In this document: one piece after another, positions 14,141 through 22,396 of the stretch
Numbering within the stretch: the first letter of the stretch is position 1
Layout of the letters: every line of letters begins with the position of its first letter
NCBI GenBank assembly: GCA_900540335.1
Contig: UQFC01000035.1
Span: forward strand, 1 to 26,103
From: an uncultured Clostridium sp.
Lineage (GTDB): Bacteria > Bacillota > Clostridia > Lachnospirales > Lachnospiraceae
Reading direction: 5' to 3'
Length of the DNA: 26,103 nucleotides
The notes under the pieces: model-generated
What the model was told of the DNA's origin: nothing
Databases searched by the model: none
What the model saw: the letters and a program-made list of their open reading frames with translations, nothing else
Translations under genes and position numbers: made by a program

Positions 14141-17100
14141 TTATCTGCGGCAGAAATCCTCCTCAATGACCCTCCAGGCGGCATCCATACTGAAATGCTC
14201 CCTGATATACCGCTGCGTTCTTTCACACAGCTCTCTGCATGCAGCTTCATTCTGATAAAGGTCTGCAACCGCCTGAGCAAACTGCTCCGGCTCATCCTCC
14301 ACCACAAGCACATCCTCTACCTGAGGAATTCCTTCTGCTCCAATGGATGTCGTTACAATCGGAGCGCCATTGTAAATAGCCTCCACAACCTTTCCCTTTA
14401 CGCCTGCGCCGTATCGGAGAGGAACAACCACGATTCTGCACTCTGCATACAGACGCTCCAGCTCCTCCTCAGATACAAAGCCCTTAATAATAATTCCATT
14501 GCCCGGCTGCTCCAGAGCCCGGATTTCATCCGTTACCTTCGAGCCTACCACATAGAAGTCCGGCGCTGCAGCTCCTGCCTCTTCCATTTTCCGGCGAATC
14601 AGCGGATAAATGTCCCGGGCAAACCACAGAACCGCATCTGCATTCGGCGGATGGGCAAAGCCTCCGACAAACAGCAGACCTTCTCTCTTTGCAAAGTCTT
14701 CCTGAATGGTTTCCTTAAACTGATCAAACACATAAGCCGTAATATCCTTCACGGAAATCGTAGGATCAATTTCCCGGATGGCATCCCGCTCAATATAGGA
14801 CGGATAATAGGAAACTGCAGCCTTGCTCATAAGCGTCAGCTCAATAGATTTCCAATACTCGGCATCCTCCCGAATCTTCGGATCCCCGGTAATCTGATAT
14901 TCTCTGCTTTCTCTGAGGAAATGCAGATCATGTCCGTAATAAATCACCTTAATATCCGTATTATCCAGAATATAGTCAATATATTTAGAAGCAATATGAG
15001 GACGGTTTAAGTAGGCCACATCGATATCATCCCCGTGCTCCCTCAGCCAGTCCCAAATCTTAACCTGGTATTCCGGTCCGTATAAGACCTCAATTCCCAT
15101 CTGCTCCAGCTCTGTTGTATACGGCTCCTCGTGCATAAAATTGTCACCCAGGAACTTCACCACAAAGCCCTTCTTCAGGAACATTTTCAGATACTGATAG
15201 GTGGTTTTGGAGCCTGCATCCTTGTCATAGGTCGGAACATAGTGATCCACCACCAGCACAATGGGCTTGCCCATGCTGCGCTCTCTGGCCCGGAAGGGAT
15301 CCGGATTGCCGTCATTTTCGCACTGCTTTGCAAACTCCTCCGCCCATTTCTCCTTCAGCTTCCGGGAATTGGCCACCTGATAACGCTTCAGGCCGGTTCC
15401 CTCCACATCCGTTCCGTTGGACACACCCTCAAAATGGATGACCTTGGAAAGCGGCTGGTAAACAACACGGTAGCCTGCTTTTCTCACCTCAAAGGCCAGA
15501 TCCGAATCCTCACAGTAGGCAGGAGCAAACCGGGTATCAAAGCCGCCAATCTGCTTCCAAAGATCATTGGAAAGCAGAATTGCCGCTCCGGAAATATAGT
15601 CTACATCCTTTACATAGTTGTATTCCGGTTTATCCGGATCATCCAGACGTCCGTAATTCCATCCGGAACCATCACTCCAGATAATACCGCCAGCCTCCTG
15701 AAGCCGTCCGTCCGGATATACCAGCTTGGAGCCAACCATTCCAATCGAAGGATCCCGCTCAATCAAATCAACAAGAGAGCTCAGCCAGTTTTCCGTTACC
15801 TGAGTGTCATTATTCAGGAACATAATATATTTGCCGCGGGCATGGCGGGCTGCATTGTTGCAGTTGCGCAGAAAGCCCTGGTTTGTGGTGTTGCGGCAGA
15901 TGACAAGCCCCTCTGCATACCGGGATAAATGCTCTGTTGCATCTGTAGATACGTCATCCGCAATAATCACCTCATAAGGCACATCCTTTGTATGCTCCAG
16001 AATAGAAACCAGGCAGGCATAGGTATAATGAATCTGGTTGTAAACAGGAATCACAATAGAAACCACCGGATTCTCCACCTGTTCAAATTTCAGACGTCCA
16101 TGCTGCTTATAGATTTCTCCAATATGGAAATCTCCGTCCCGCAGGTTCTTTCCCTCCGGAGTGGAATACAGCTTCATGGAACGAATGGGGTGAAACACAT
16201 ATTCTTTTTTGTAGGCAAGACGTTTTCTCTGAGGCGTCCCCTTGGGATACTTTTTATTAAAGGCATCTCCCAGCTTCCTGCGAAGTCGGAACAGCAGAGC
16301 CTCGTGCTTGTCCAAATATGCCAGGGTCTTGCTCATTTCATCAATTTCATGGCGCAGATCCCGGATAATCGCCTCCAGATTGGTCACATGGTTGTTGGTA
16401 AGCCGCTGCACCTCCGTGATCTTCCGGATGGTCACATCCTTTTCCCGGCTGTGGATCTTCATCTGCTCAATCCGCTCTCTTGCCCGGGCCAGATCACTCT
16501 CTGTCTGGCGGATTTCCTTAACGCCTCTGGAATACACCATATAATTGCCCAGATACAGCTGCTGGTTTTCCCCGTGGACATAATTCTGGAAATTCACTTC
16601 CATTTTCCGGTAGACCTCTGCCATCTCCGGCGTAATGCCGAAGGCAGACAGAATCTGTTCCAGAGAAAGCTGCTTCATAACACTGCTGTACTGTTCATAG
16701 AAATAATACAGAATCCTGTATTTTACAAAATGCTCCGGAACCGGAAACAGGAATACCCACTCATAGTCCAGACAGTAAATGCCATCCTCGGTGAGAAGCA
16801 TATTTTCAAAAAGGGCATCGATGTTGGATACCCGGCAGGACGTATCCTGACCCAAAAGCGCCAGCTCCTCCTCACAAAGATCCTGGCCGAATACCTCGTC
16901 AAACTCCTCTGTTCTCACAAAGCTGCTGCGATATTCCGGTCTGATATCATAAACCTGATCCAGAGCCTGGCTCAGAGCCTCCAGAGGCAGCTGCCCGCCG
17001 GAAATCTGCTGTCCCAGCTTTTCTGCCCAGGTCTGCCCCTCCAGATAGGGGAAAAATGCGGAATTCCGATCCGGACGGTATTCCGGACTGGCCACCTTCA

Positions 17101-18088
17101 GAACCCGGTGCTGCTGCGTCAGCTCCTCCTCCTTTTTCCGGAAGGAATCAATATGAGCCGAGCCTGCCAGACTGAGGGCCGCCTTCTCTACATAACGGCT
17201 GCGTCCGCCCTCTTTCCCGGCCTCGCAGATACAGGTCTTAATCTGGAAAATTTCCTTTCGGGTTTTGTTGTATTTAACATAAACCGGCTCCTCGCCCTTT
17301 TCCAGACGTTCCGGACTGCTGCTCCAGAATACCAGATAGGAGTTGGCATAGAGATCAAACAGGCCTGCCTCACAGGCTGTATCAAACTTCTCTCCCATAT
17401 CCATCATATGATATCCGGGATAATCATAGGCCGGAGTCACTCTTGTCATATCTCCCTTTTTAGGAGGATACTGATCCGAATAAATGCTGACCGGTGTGCG
17501 GTAATCCGGCATGGGATAATAGAACCGTCCTCCCGGCAGCAGCTGAGCCAGCTGCGTTTTTGTCATGGCGTTGGCCTCTTCTGCTGTTCCTGCAAAATAC
17601 TTCATGCCAAGCGCATTGGGAACTGCCGCAATCAGAACTCCGCCCGGCTTTAACAAAGCCTTTGCCGCCTGAAGCTGTTCTTCATAAGGCGCCTGCAAAG
17701 TTCCTGCAAACACCACATAATCGAATCCCTCTGTTTTCTCTCCTCCGGCAGACCGCTTTTCCTTCAAATCAGACAGCGAGCTGTTCTCATACCGGATATT
17801 TGCTGCGCCGGGATAACGCAGTTCCACTGTGCGGAGGGCATTGGCATCCTCGTCCACCACCGTAACCTGAGCCACACTGGTGCGGAAAAGCCCGGTCATG
17901 GCTCCGTAATCCGCTCCTACCTGAAGAAGCTCTCCCTCGGGATGAAACTCATACCACTCCAGCAAAAGCTCTCTCTGCTCAGAAAGGGCATACAGATAAT
18001 CCAGACGGCTGTTCTCCTCCAGAATCTCCCGGATATTTCCATTGTGCTCTTTTAAAAGGAGCTGTATCTCATCGTCAATCTTTTTCAT
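14141..18088 (-). CDS. multidomain polysaccharide enzyme: methyltransferase, kinase-like, coiled coil, GT2 and GT4-like domains
   Basis: This 1315-residue protein has several recognisable parts. Residues about 40-200 are a class I SAM methyltransferase (LLQVGADYGAMTG, then VVDED). Residues about 265-480 look kinase-like: a VEK lysine near 302, a D424-x4-N429 catalytic-loop spacing, and LDYEW with D441 in the DFG position. Residues about 525-605 are a charged coiled coil. Residues about 675-930 are a GT2 domain (VSIVIPVYNQ, IIADDVSTDAT, FLNNDTQV, CEDSDLAF). Residues about 940-1315 are a GT4-like domain (VVPLRYGAGVKGKVVEAIYN, GAPIVTT). There is no signal peptide, so it acts in the cytoplasm, probably building and capping a surface glycan. 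The methyltransferase, kinase, coiled-coil order is that of WbdD. The start ATG at 18088 overlaps the Wzt-like gene by 14 bases, so translation is coupled. The glycan and the kinase assignment are unproven. Confidence 0.85.
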   Translation of the reverse strand: MKKIDDEIQLLLKEHNGNIREILEENSRLDYLYALSEQRELLLEWYEFHPEGELLQVGADYGAMTGLFRTSVAQVTVVDEDANALRTVELRYPGAANIRYENSSLSDLKEKRSAGGEKTEGFDYVVFAGTLQAPYEEQLQAAKALLKPGGVLIAAVPNALGMKYFAGTAEEANAMTKTQLAQLLPGGRFYYPMPDYRTPVSIYSDQYPPKKGDMTRVTPAYDYPGYHMMDMGEKFDTACEAGLFDLYANSYLVFWSSSPERLEKGEEPVYVKYNKTRKEIFQIKTCICEAGKEGGRSRYVEKAALSLAGSAHIDSFRKKEEELTQQHRVLKVASPEYRPDRNSAFFPYLEGQTWAEKLGQQISGGQLPLEALSQALDQVYDIRPEYRSSFVRTEEFDEVFGQDLCEEELALLGQDTSCRVSNIDALFENMLLTEDGIYCLDYEWVFLFPVPEHFVKYRILYYFYEQYSSVMKQLSLEQILSAFGITPEMAEVYRKMEVNFQNYVHGENQQLYLGNYMVYSRGVKEIRQTESDLARARERIEQMKIHSREKDVTIRKITEVQRLTNNHVTNLEAIIRDLRHEIDEMSKTLAYLDKHEALLFRLRRKLGDAFNKKYPKGTPQRKRLAYKKEYVFHPIRSMKLYSTPEGKNLRDGDFHIGEIYKQHGRLKFEQVENPVVSIVIPVYNQIHYTYACLVSILEHTKDVPYEVIIADDVSTDATEHLSRYAEGLVICRNTTNQGFLRNCNNAARHARGKYIMFLNNDTQVTENWLSSLVDLIERDPSIGMVGSKLVYPDGRLQEAGGIIWSDGSGWNYGRLDDPDKPEYNYVKDVDYISGAAILLSNDLWKQIGGFDTRFAPAYCEDSDLAFEVRKAGYRVVYQPLSKVIHFEGVSNGTDVEGTGLKRYQVANSRKLKEKWAEEFAKQCENDGNPDPFRARERSMGKPIVLVVDHYVPTYDKDAGSKTTYQYLKMFLKKGFVVKFLGDNFMHEEPYTTELEQMGIEVLYGPEYQVKIWDWLREHGDDIDVAYLNRPHIASKYIDYILDNTDIKVIYYGHDLHFLRESREYQITGDPKIREDAEYWKSIELTLMSKAAVSYYPSYIERDAIREIDPTISVKDITAYVFDQFKETIQEDFAKREGLLFVGGFAHPPNADAVLWFARDIYPLIRRKMEEAGAAAPDFYVVGSKVTDEIRALEQPGNGIIIKGFVSEEELERLYAECRIVVVPLRYGAGVKGKVVEAIYNGAPIVTTSIGAEGIPQVEDVLVVEDEPEQFAQAVADLYQNEAACRELCERTQRYIREHFSMDAAWRVIEEDFCRR

Positions 18089-19475
18089 GTTCCTGTCCTT
18101 TTCTTAAAACCGTTTCCACCTCAGACTCCATATCATAGACACCCACTGTATTCTTATTGGAAATCACGGTAATGCTGGCAATGTCATAAAGCCTGTGATA
18201 TACGGTGTGCTCTCCCTGTTCAAAACCGGTGCAGCTCATACTCAGCAGATATTCTCCGCCCTGAAGCGTCATCTTCTGACGGAAGGTTACTTCATATTCA
18301 TCTCCCTGTCCTACCGGCTTCACATCCGCGCCTTCAAACATGGTATTGGTTCCGGTCAAATCCGCGCCCTTCTTATCCTTAATGGTATAGGTAAAAATCG
18401 GCGCCTGAATGGTATCAAAGAAACGAATCCGCTCCTTGATCTCAAAATACTCGCCCTTCAGCAGCAGATTGGTCAGATTGCCCCGTTCATCAAACAGGCC
18501 CAGATCGTAAATCTCCGCTTTTCCGTTTCCATACTCTGTGCGGTTGGGATTTATAGCAATTTTGTCCTTCATCAGCCCCGGCTTTTTATCTCCCGAACGC
18601 CCTTCCTGTCCGGACAGAGCTTTGAAACCGCCCTCTCCTTTTCCGTCCGTTTCGGCGCCTCCGCCTTCTCCTGTGTCCATTCCGCCGGAGAAATCATTCA
18701 TCTCCTCCAGCTCCTCTTCCAGCGCATCCATCTGATTTGCCAGAATCTTTTTATATAGATCCACCATCTTCCCGGCAGGTCCATCTGCCACATACTGCCC
18801 CTTGTTAAGAAGCACTACCCGGTCGCAGTATTTAATCACACTGCCCATATCGTGGGTAACCATAAGGATGGTCGTTCCCTGTTTTCGGATTTCTTCCATC
18901 CGCCGGTAACATTTGGACTGGAAAAATACATCTCCCACAGACAGAGCCTCATCTACGATCAGGATTTCCGGGTCTACATTAATAGCCAGCGCAAAAGCCA
19001 GCCGTACAAACATACCGCTGGAATAGGTTTTTACCGGCTGATATACAAAATCACCGATATCGGCAAACTCCAGAATCTCCGGCAGCTTTTCATCCATCTG
19101 GCTGCGGGTAAATCCCATCATCGTACCGTTCATATATACATTTTCAATTCCGGTATAGTCCATATTGAATCCGGCACCCAGTTCCAGCAGCGCGGAAATC
19201 ACTCCGCTCACCCGCACATTTCCTGTTGTAGGAGTCAGCACTCCGGTAATAATCTTCAAAATCGTAGATTTTCCGGATCCATTGGTTCCGATAATGCCCA
19301 CGGTTTCTCCCTTTTTCACCTGAAAAGAGATGTTGCTGAGGGCAAAAAAATCCCTGTGATAGCTTTTGTGTGTCAGACTCAGGGATTCCTTCAGGCGGTC
19401 AATCGGCTTTTCATACAACCGGTATATTTTGCTTACATCCTGTACCTGGATGGCGTATTCACAGTTTTCAGTCAT
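18075..19475 (-). CDS. Wzt-type ABC transporter ATPase with C-terminal glycan-binding domain
   Basis: This ATPase would power export of a lipid-linked polysaccharide across the membrane. The 466-residue protein has Walker A GTNGSGKST (63-71), the signature YSSGM (151-155), Walker B ILIVDE (171-176) and H-loop His208. The NBD resembles Wzt/TagH/RfbE types (the GFNMDYTGIENVYMNG loop is typical). A Gly-rich linker at 262-300 leads to a beta-rich Wzt_C-like domain (about 310-445), which in E. coli O8/O9a recognises the terminal modification of the glycan. AGGAAGG precedes the ATG. It has its own promoter and overlaps the following multidomain gene by 14 bases. The expected permease (Wzm) is not beside it. 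Confidence 0.93.
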   Translation of the reverse strand: MTENCEYAIQVQDVSKIYRLYEKPIDRLKESLSLTHKSYHRDFFALSNISFQVKKGETVGIIGTNGSGKSTILKIITGVLTPTTGNVRVSGVISALLELGAGFNMDYTGIENVYMNGTMMGFTRSQMDEKLPEILEFADIGDFVYQPVKTYSSGMFVRLAFALAINVDPEILIVDEALSVGDVFFQSKCYRRMEEIRKQGTTILMVTHDMGSVIKYCDRVVLLNKGQYVADGPAGKMVDLYKKILANQMDALEEELEEMNDFSGGMDTGEGGGAETDGKGEGGFKALSGQEGRSGDKKPGLMKDKIAINPNRTEYGNGKAEIYDLGLFDERGNLTNLLLKGEYFEIKERIRFFDTIQAPIFTYTIKDKKGADLTGTNTMFEGADVKPVGQGDEYEVTFRQKMTLQGGEYLLSMSCTGFEQGEHTVYHRLYDIASITVISNKNTVGVYDMESEVETVLRKGQEHEKD

Positions 19476-19520
19476 GACTTTTCCTTCCTGATTGGCACTT
19501 TACATCAAATTCACCACGAC

Positions 19521-19549
19521 AGTATACCATCATTTCCGCATTGGTGCAA
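19521..19549 (-). promoter_or_regulatory. promoter of the Wzt-glycosyltransferase operon
   Basis: On the minus strand TTGCAC (19544-19549), 17 bases and TATACT (19521-19526) preceded by TGG form a good extended -10 promoter, about 45 bases before the wzt-like ATG. The -35 box directly abuts a 24-base perfect palindrome. Confidence 0.7.
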
Positions 19550-19573
19550 GGAGTGATCCGGCCGGATCACTCC
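19550..19573. promoter_or_regulatory. 24-base perfect palindrome at the wzt promoter / DUF975 stop
   Basis: Each 12-base arm begins GGAGTGATCC and meets at GGCC in the centre, with no mismatch. It covers the final codons and stop of the DUF975 gene and abuts the -35 box of the next promoter. No U-run follows on either strand. It is either a terminator stem without a tail or a protein-binding operator controlling the polysaccharide operon. Confidence 0.6.
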
Positions 19574-20370
19574 ATCGTGTAGTAGGTATACGGCGCATCG
19601 TCCTCAGGACGGCCAAAACCAGGCAGTTCCCGGCCTGCTGCTCCTGATGCCTTCCGCATCTCTGCATAAACCTCTGCAAAGGTTGCATTAATATAAGGCT
19701 GAACGAAAATCACTCCGATTCCGCATAACAGACTTCCCAGAATCAGCCATCCGATAAAGGACAGCTCCAGAATAAACAGCTCCATCTTATGACCATCTGT
19801 CATACGGCTGCTGAGCGCCAGGGCATCCCGGTAATTCATCTGGGGATTCTCCGCCATAATATAAGGAACCATCCGGTACTGATAGGATTTGATAATCCCC
19901 GGCACAATCAGAAGCAGAGACCAGAGAAAAATAAACAGATTCATCATAAACATAGTGAAAACCGTATTCAGATACGCTCCGCTTTTAAATCCATAAAACA
20001 GCTTTCCGATTCCGCGATCCTGACCGAACTCTCTGCTTTCCATAAAATACCGGCTGGATCCTACATAAATCACATTTCCTACAAATACAGAATACAGCGT
20101 ACTTATTGCAAAAGAAAGCAGCATCCCCATTAACACAACAGGCAGCACCATCAGCATATAGGCCAGATCCCTCTCTCCCAGGGTTTCTGCAAGGCCTCCG
20201 CCTCCTGTAATCGCATTTCCTACGGTATTCACATTCAGGGAAACCCCCATTCTCGGAAGCGGCAGGGTTCCTGTCAGAAGCATCTGAAGAATAGAAACCA
20301 ACAGCGCCGGCATAAAATACCGTCTCAGACAATCCTTCGCCCTTCCTTTTAATTCTGCTCTCGTACTCAT
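19567..20370 (-). CDS. DUF975 family integral membrane protein
   Basis: This 267-residue polytopic membrane protein matches the DUF975 family common in Firmicutes, of unknown function. The N-terminus (RAELKGRAKDCLRRYF) and the core motif (SLLLIVPGIIKSYQYRMVPY followed by NP.MNYRDALALSSRMTDGHK) are diagnostic. About five or six hydrophobic segments are visible, with a Tyr-rich C-terminal tail (YTYYTME). GGAGG lies seven bases before the ATG. It sits just upstream of the Wzt-like ATPase in the place where a Wzm permease would be expected, but it lacks the ABC-2 permease pattern. A palindrome and a new promoter also separate it from wzt. I therefore treat it as a separate unit. Confidence 0.88.
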   Translation of the reverse strand: MSTRAELKGRAKDCLRRYFMPALLVSILQMLLTGTLPLPRMGVSLNVNTVGNAITGGGGLAETLGERDLAYMLMVLPVVLMGMLLSFAISTLYSVFVGNVIYVGSSRYFMESREFGQDRGIGKLFYGFKSGAYLNTVFTMFMMNLFIFLWSLLLIVPGIIKSYQYRMVPYIMAENPQMNYRDALALSSRMTDGHKMELFILELSFIGWLILGSLLCGIGVIFVQPYINATFAEVYAEMRKASGAAGRELPGFGRPEDDAPYTYYTME

Positions 20371-20476
20371 ATGAATTCCTCCATTCTACGCAGATTTCAT
20401 GCAAAACCTTTTTATCGGCTTTGTCAGCATTTTTCGCCGCTCATCAGCTTAGGGCAAAATCAAACTGATAAAAGGC

Positions 20477-20485
20477 ATTATACCA
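20477..20485 (-). promoter_or_regulatory. extended -10 promoter element for DUF975 gene
   Basis: The minus strand reads TGGTATAAT, a TGn-extended perfect -10. The matching -35 (TGGTCA-like) is poor. Transcription would begin about 100 bases before the DUF975 start codon. Confidence 0.55.
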
Positions 20486-20521
20486 CAAACCTCAGGAGCT
20501 TGACCAGTCCCCGGCGCAGTA

Positions 20522-20884
20522 TCACATCGGTGTTCCCACCTCAATCAGATTGCCGTCCAAATCGTAAAAACGGATAACCTTCTGTCCCCAGCTGTGGGTT
20601 GTAAGCCTGTTTACATACCGGATCTCCGGATAAAGCCGCTCCAGTCTCTCTGCAAATGCCTCTATATTTCGTTCCTCAAAATACAGCTCACAGGAATTGC
20701 TTTCCGGAAAAATCTCCCTTCCCAAAAGCTCCTTCCAGATTTTTTCGTCCTGAAGCACAAGCCCTTCCGTTAAAATCATATTTCCATCATTGTCCAATAC
20801 CAAATCAAGACCGAACACCTCATTGTAAAACTGTCTGGATTTTTCTATATCTTTCACAGCGATCAGCACGTTCTTTAATTTCAT
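20522..20884 (-). CDS. VOC (glyoxalase/bleomycin-resistance) superfamily protein
   Basis: This 120-residue protein has the VOC fold pattern: an N-terminal strand then KDIEKSRQFYNEVFGLDLV, a central ELYFEERNIEAF, and the closing RFYDLDGNLIEVG. The last Glu is a usual metal ligand. At the first metal position, where most members have His after the opening strand (NH-x-x-x-x-VKD), this protein shows Asn (LKNVLIAVKD), so metal binding may be altered. GGAG precedes the ATG. It follows the 77-residue membrane protein by 24 bases and is probably co-transcribed with it. The substrate is unknown. Confidence 0.88.
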   Translation of the reverse strand: MKLKNVLIAVKDIEKSRQFYNEVFGLDLVLDNDGNMILTEGLVLQDEKIWKELLGREIFPESNSCELYFEERNIEAFAERLERLYPEIRYVNRLTTHSWGQKVIRFYDLDGNLIEVGTPM

Positions 20885-20908
20885 TTTCCGCTCCTTTTCT
20901 TCAGGCTT

Positions 20909-21142
20909 TTAAGATCTTTTCTTCCAATACACAAGCAAAACAATTCCCAATATGACTGCTCCCGCGATAATAAAAACATTCGCCATATCTCCATTTAATT
21001 TTCCTGCGACAAAAACAGATGTGGGACCATCTGCCCCTCCAATAACAGAAACAGCCATGGTTCCCTTCACCTTCATCACAATTCCGGCCACAGCCAATAA
21101 AATACCAATGATGCAGCTGATAATTCCCATTCCTTTTTTCAT
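20909..21142 (-). CDS. 77-residue membrane protein with Na+-decarboxylase beta-subunit motif
   Basis: This small protein has two predicted membrane helices (residues about 7-25 and 55-72) flanking VSVIGGADGPTSVFVAGK. The GGADGPT motif is the signature of beta subunits of sodium-pumping decarboxylases (OadB/GcdB/MmdB), where its Asp takes part in Na+ handling. Those proteins are about 375-430 residues with many helices, so this is either a detached mini-family or a relic. The reading frame is intact with clean termini (MKKG... and ...YWKKRS). GGAGG lies about 11 bases before the ATG, slightly far. It sits between an unknown membrane protein and the VOC gene. No alpha, gamma or delta decarboxylase subunit is in the window. 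Confidence 0.8.
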   Translation of the reverse strand: MKKGMGIISCIIGILLAVAGIVMKVKGTMAVSVIGGADGPTSVFVAGKLNGDMANVFIIAGAVILGIVLLVYWKKRS

Positions 21143-21197
21143 TTGCCGTACTTCCTCCTTTTTGAATCAATCATTCCTGAGCCTGTTAAAATTCCTG

Positions 21198-21962
21198 TTA
21201 CTGAAGCCCCATGATAAAAAGCACCAGGGCCATAATCGTCGAAATTGTCCAGCTGATATATCTTCCTGCAATTTGCATTTCAGACGGCTCCGCATGTTCT
21301 GCATTGCGAATCTGGAAAGAAAGATTCCAACGAAACAGCTCATCTGCAAACAAAATAGAAAGCCCATTGAGAATGCAGACACAGACAGCGCCAAACCACA
21401 CAAGCCAATCCCCCTTATGGGTCAGCTCCGGCCCGTCCATCAATTTCAGTATCATTTCCGCAGACGGCTGCACAAAGTCAATCTCATTTCCGAATTCATC
21501 CCGCTCAACCCCGTCGCTGTCAATAAAAGAAATGCCGATATTTTCCAGGCCGCCGTCCTCATGATACAGCCAGAAAATATCCTCTGTTTTCAAAACGCCG
21601 CCGCGAAACAAAATATCCTCCCCCTGATAAAGCGCCACGCCGGTCATCCCCTCTGCAAACTCATCATCCTTTGGAATCGCCGCGGGATCCCCCTTCGCTG
21701 TATAAGGCCCATATACCATATCCCCCCACTGAAACATAACGGTTTTCTTCTCTGACACAGTAAAATGAGACTGTTTTCCCTGAAACTTGCCGGAATATAC
21801 CATACTTCCATTCTCCTGATATGGCATAAAAATTGTATCCTGATATTCAAATCCAACCCTTGAAATCGTCCTGAAATAAAGAACCGTAAAAATCAAAATC
21901 ATGACTCCCATAACGATCAGGACAGCTTTTTGAGAACGGTTCAAAGCTTTGATTCTTGTCAC
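21198..21962 (-). CDS. membrane protein of unknown function with large external domain
   Basis: This is a 254-residue protein that I do not recognise. An N-terminal membrane helix (about residues 12-30) is followed by a soluble domain of about 160 residues with many short strands (SMVYSGKFQG, VMFQWGDMVYGPYTAKGD, ALYQGEDILFRGGV). Two more membrane helices lie near the C-terminus (about 190-210 and 236-254). I chose GTG at 21962 because GGGGG lies eight bases upstream; an in-frame GTG two codons earlier would be too close to it. It is 55 bases upstream of the 77-residue protein, so the three genes down to the VOC protein may be one transcript. Confidence 0.8.
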   Translation of the reverse strand: MTRIKALNRSQKAVLIVMGVMILIFTVLYFRTISRVGFEYQDTIFMPYQENGSMVYSGKFQGKQSHFTVSEKKTVMFQWGDMVYGPYTAKGDPAAIPKDDEFAEGMTGVALYQGEDILFRGGVLKTEDIFWLYHEDGGLENIGISFIDSDGVERDEFGNEIDFVQPSAEMILKLMDGPELTHKGDWLVWFGAVCVCILNGLSILFADELFRWNLSFQIRNAEHAEPSEMQIAGRYISWTISTIMALVLFIMGLQ

Positions 21963-22056
21963 AAACACTTCCCCCTTCTGTCAGGATTCCCATCCCCTGC
22001 TTTTCCATTTCCAAATATATCAAGATTTATTTCTCTATTTTTCGAAAGCGAACAGG

Positions 22057-22349
22057 CTAAAGAAGACTTATCAAAAGCAGAAGCAGAACCACCGCAATCC
22101 ACATAGCAATGCGCATATTCTTTTTCTGTGGAGAAATCAGTCCGATTCCAATGATTATCATAAAAATGCCAATGATTCCGGGATAATGCGTTCCTGTCAT
22201 TCCCTCTGACCATGCAGGCAAGCCCAAAAATTCGAATACCCTATCGCATAACAATATCCCGTTTTTGGGGCATTTCCGCCTAAAAAATAACCCAGGAGTA
22301 TCAGAAATATCCCTGCAATTTTTGTTTGCCAGTTCCTTTTTTCATCCAT
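22057..22349 (-). pseudogene. small two-helix membrane protein split by a frameshift
   Basis: Two overlapping frames together make one sensible product of about 97 residues. The first frame (MDEKRNWQTKIAGIFLILLG to GGNAPKTG) and the second (ILLCDRVFEFLGLPAWSEGM to LLISLL) join if one base is restored in the CCC run at 22258-22260. The joined protein has a hydrophobic helix at each end and a GTHYPGIIGIF segment in the middle. GGGGG lies before the ATG at 22349. An alternative ATG at 22400 overlaps the GNAT stop (ATGA), which suggests translational coupling. The break may be a true mutation or a homopolymer sequencing error. Function unknown. Confidence 0.6.
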
Positions 22350-22396
22350 GTGTTCCGTACCCCCTGTCATAATAAATCCAACTTCCGAGTTATCAT

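Noticed and set aside
14048..15010. 320-codon plus-strand open frame overlapping element E2 and the glycosyltransferase gene
   Set aside because: It is mostly antisense to the GT4-like domain, lacks a ribosome site and shows no domain; it is a shadow frame.
15929..17653. 574-codon open frame antisense to the multidomain glycosyltransferase gene
   Set aside because: It lies wholly opposite a gene with clear domains. Its translation is rich in Ile, Leu, His, Asn and Arg with no recognisable motif, as expected for a mirror frame of biased codons.
19567..20370. Wzm permease partner of the Wzt-like ATPase
   Set aside because: The protein carries DUF975 motifs, not the ABC-2 permease pattern, and a palindrome plus a separate promoter divide it from wzt.
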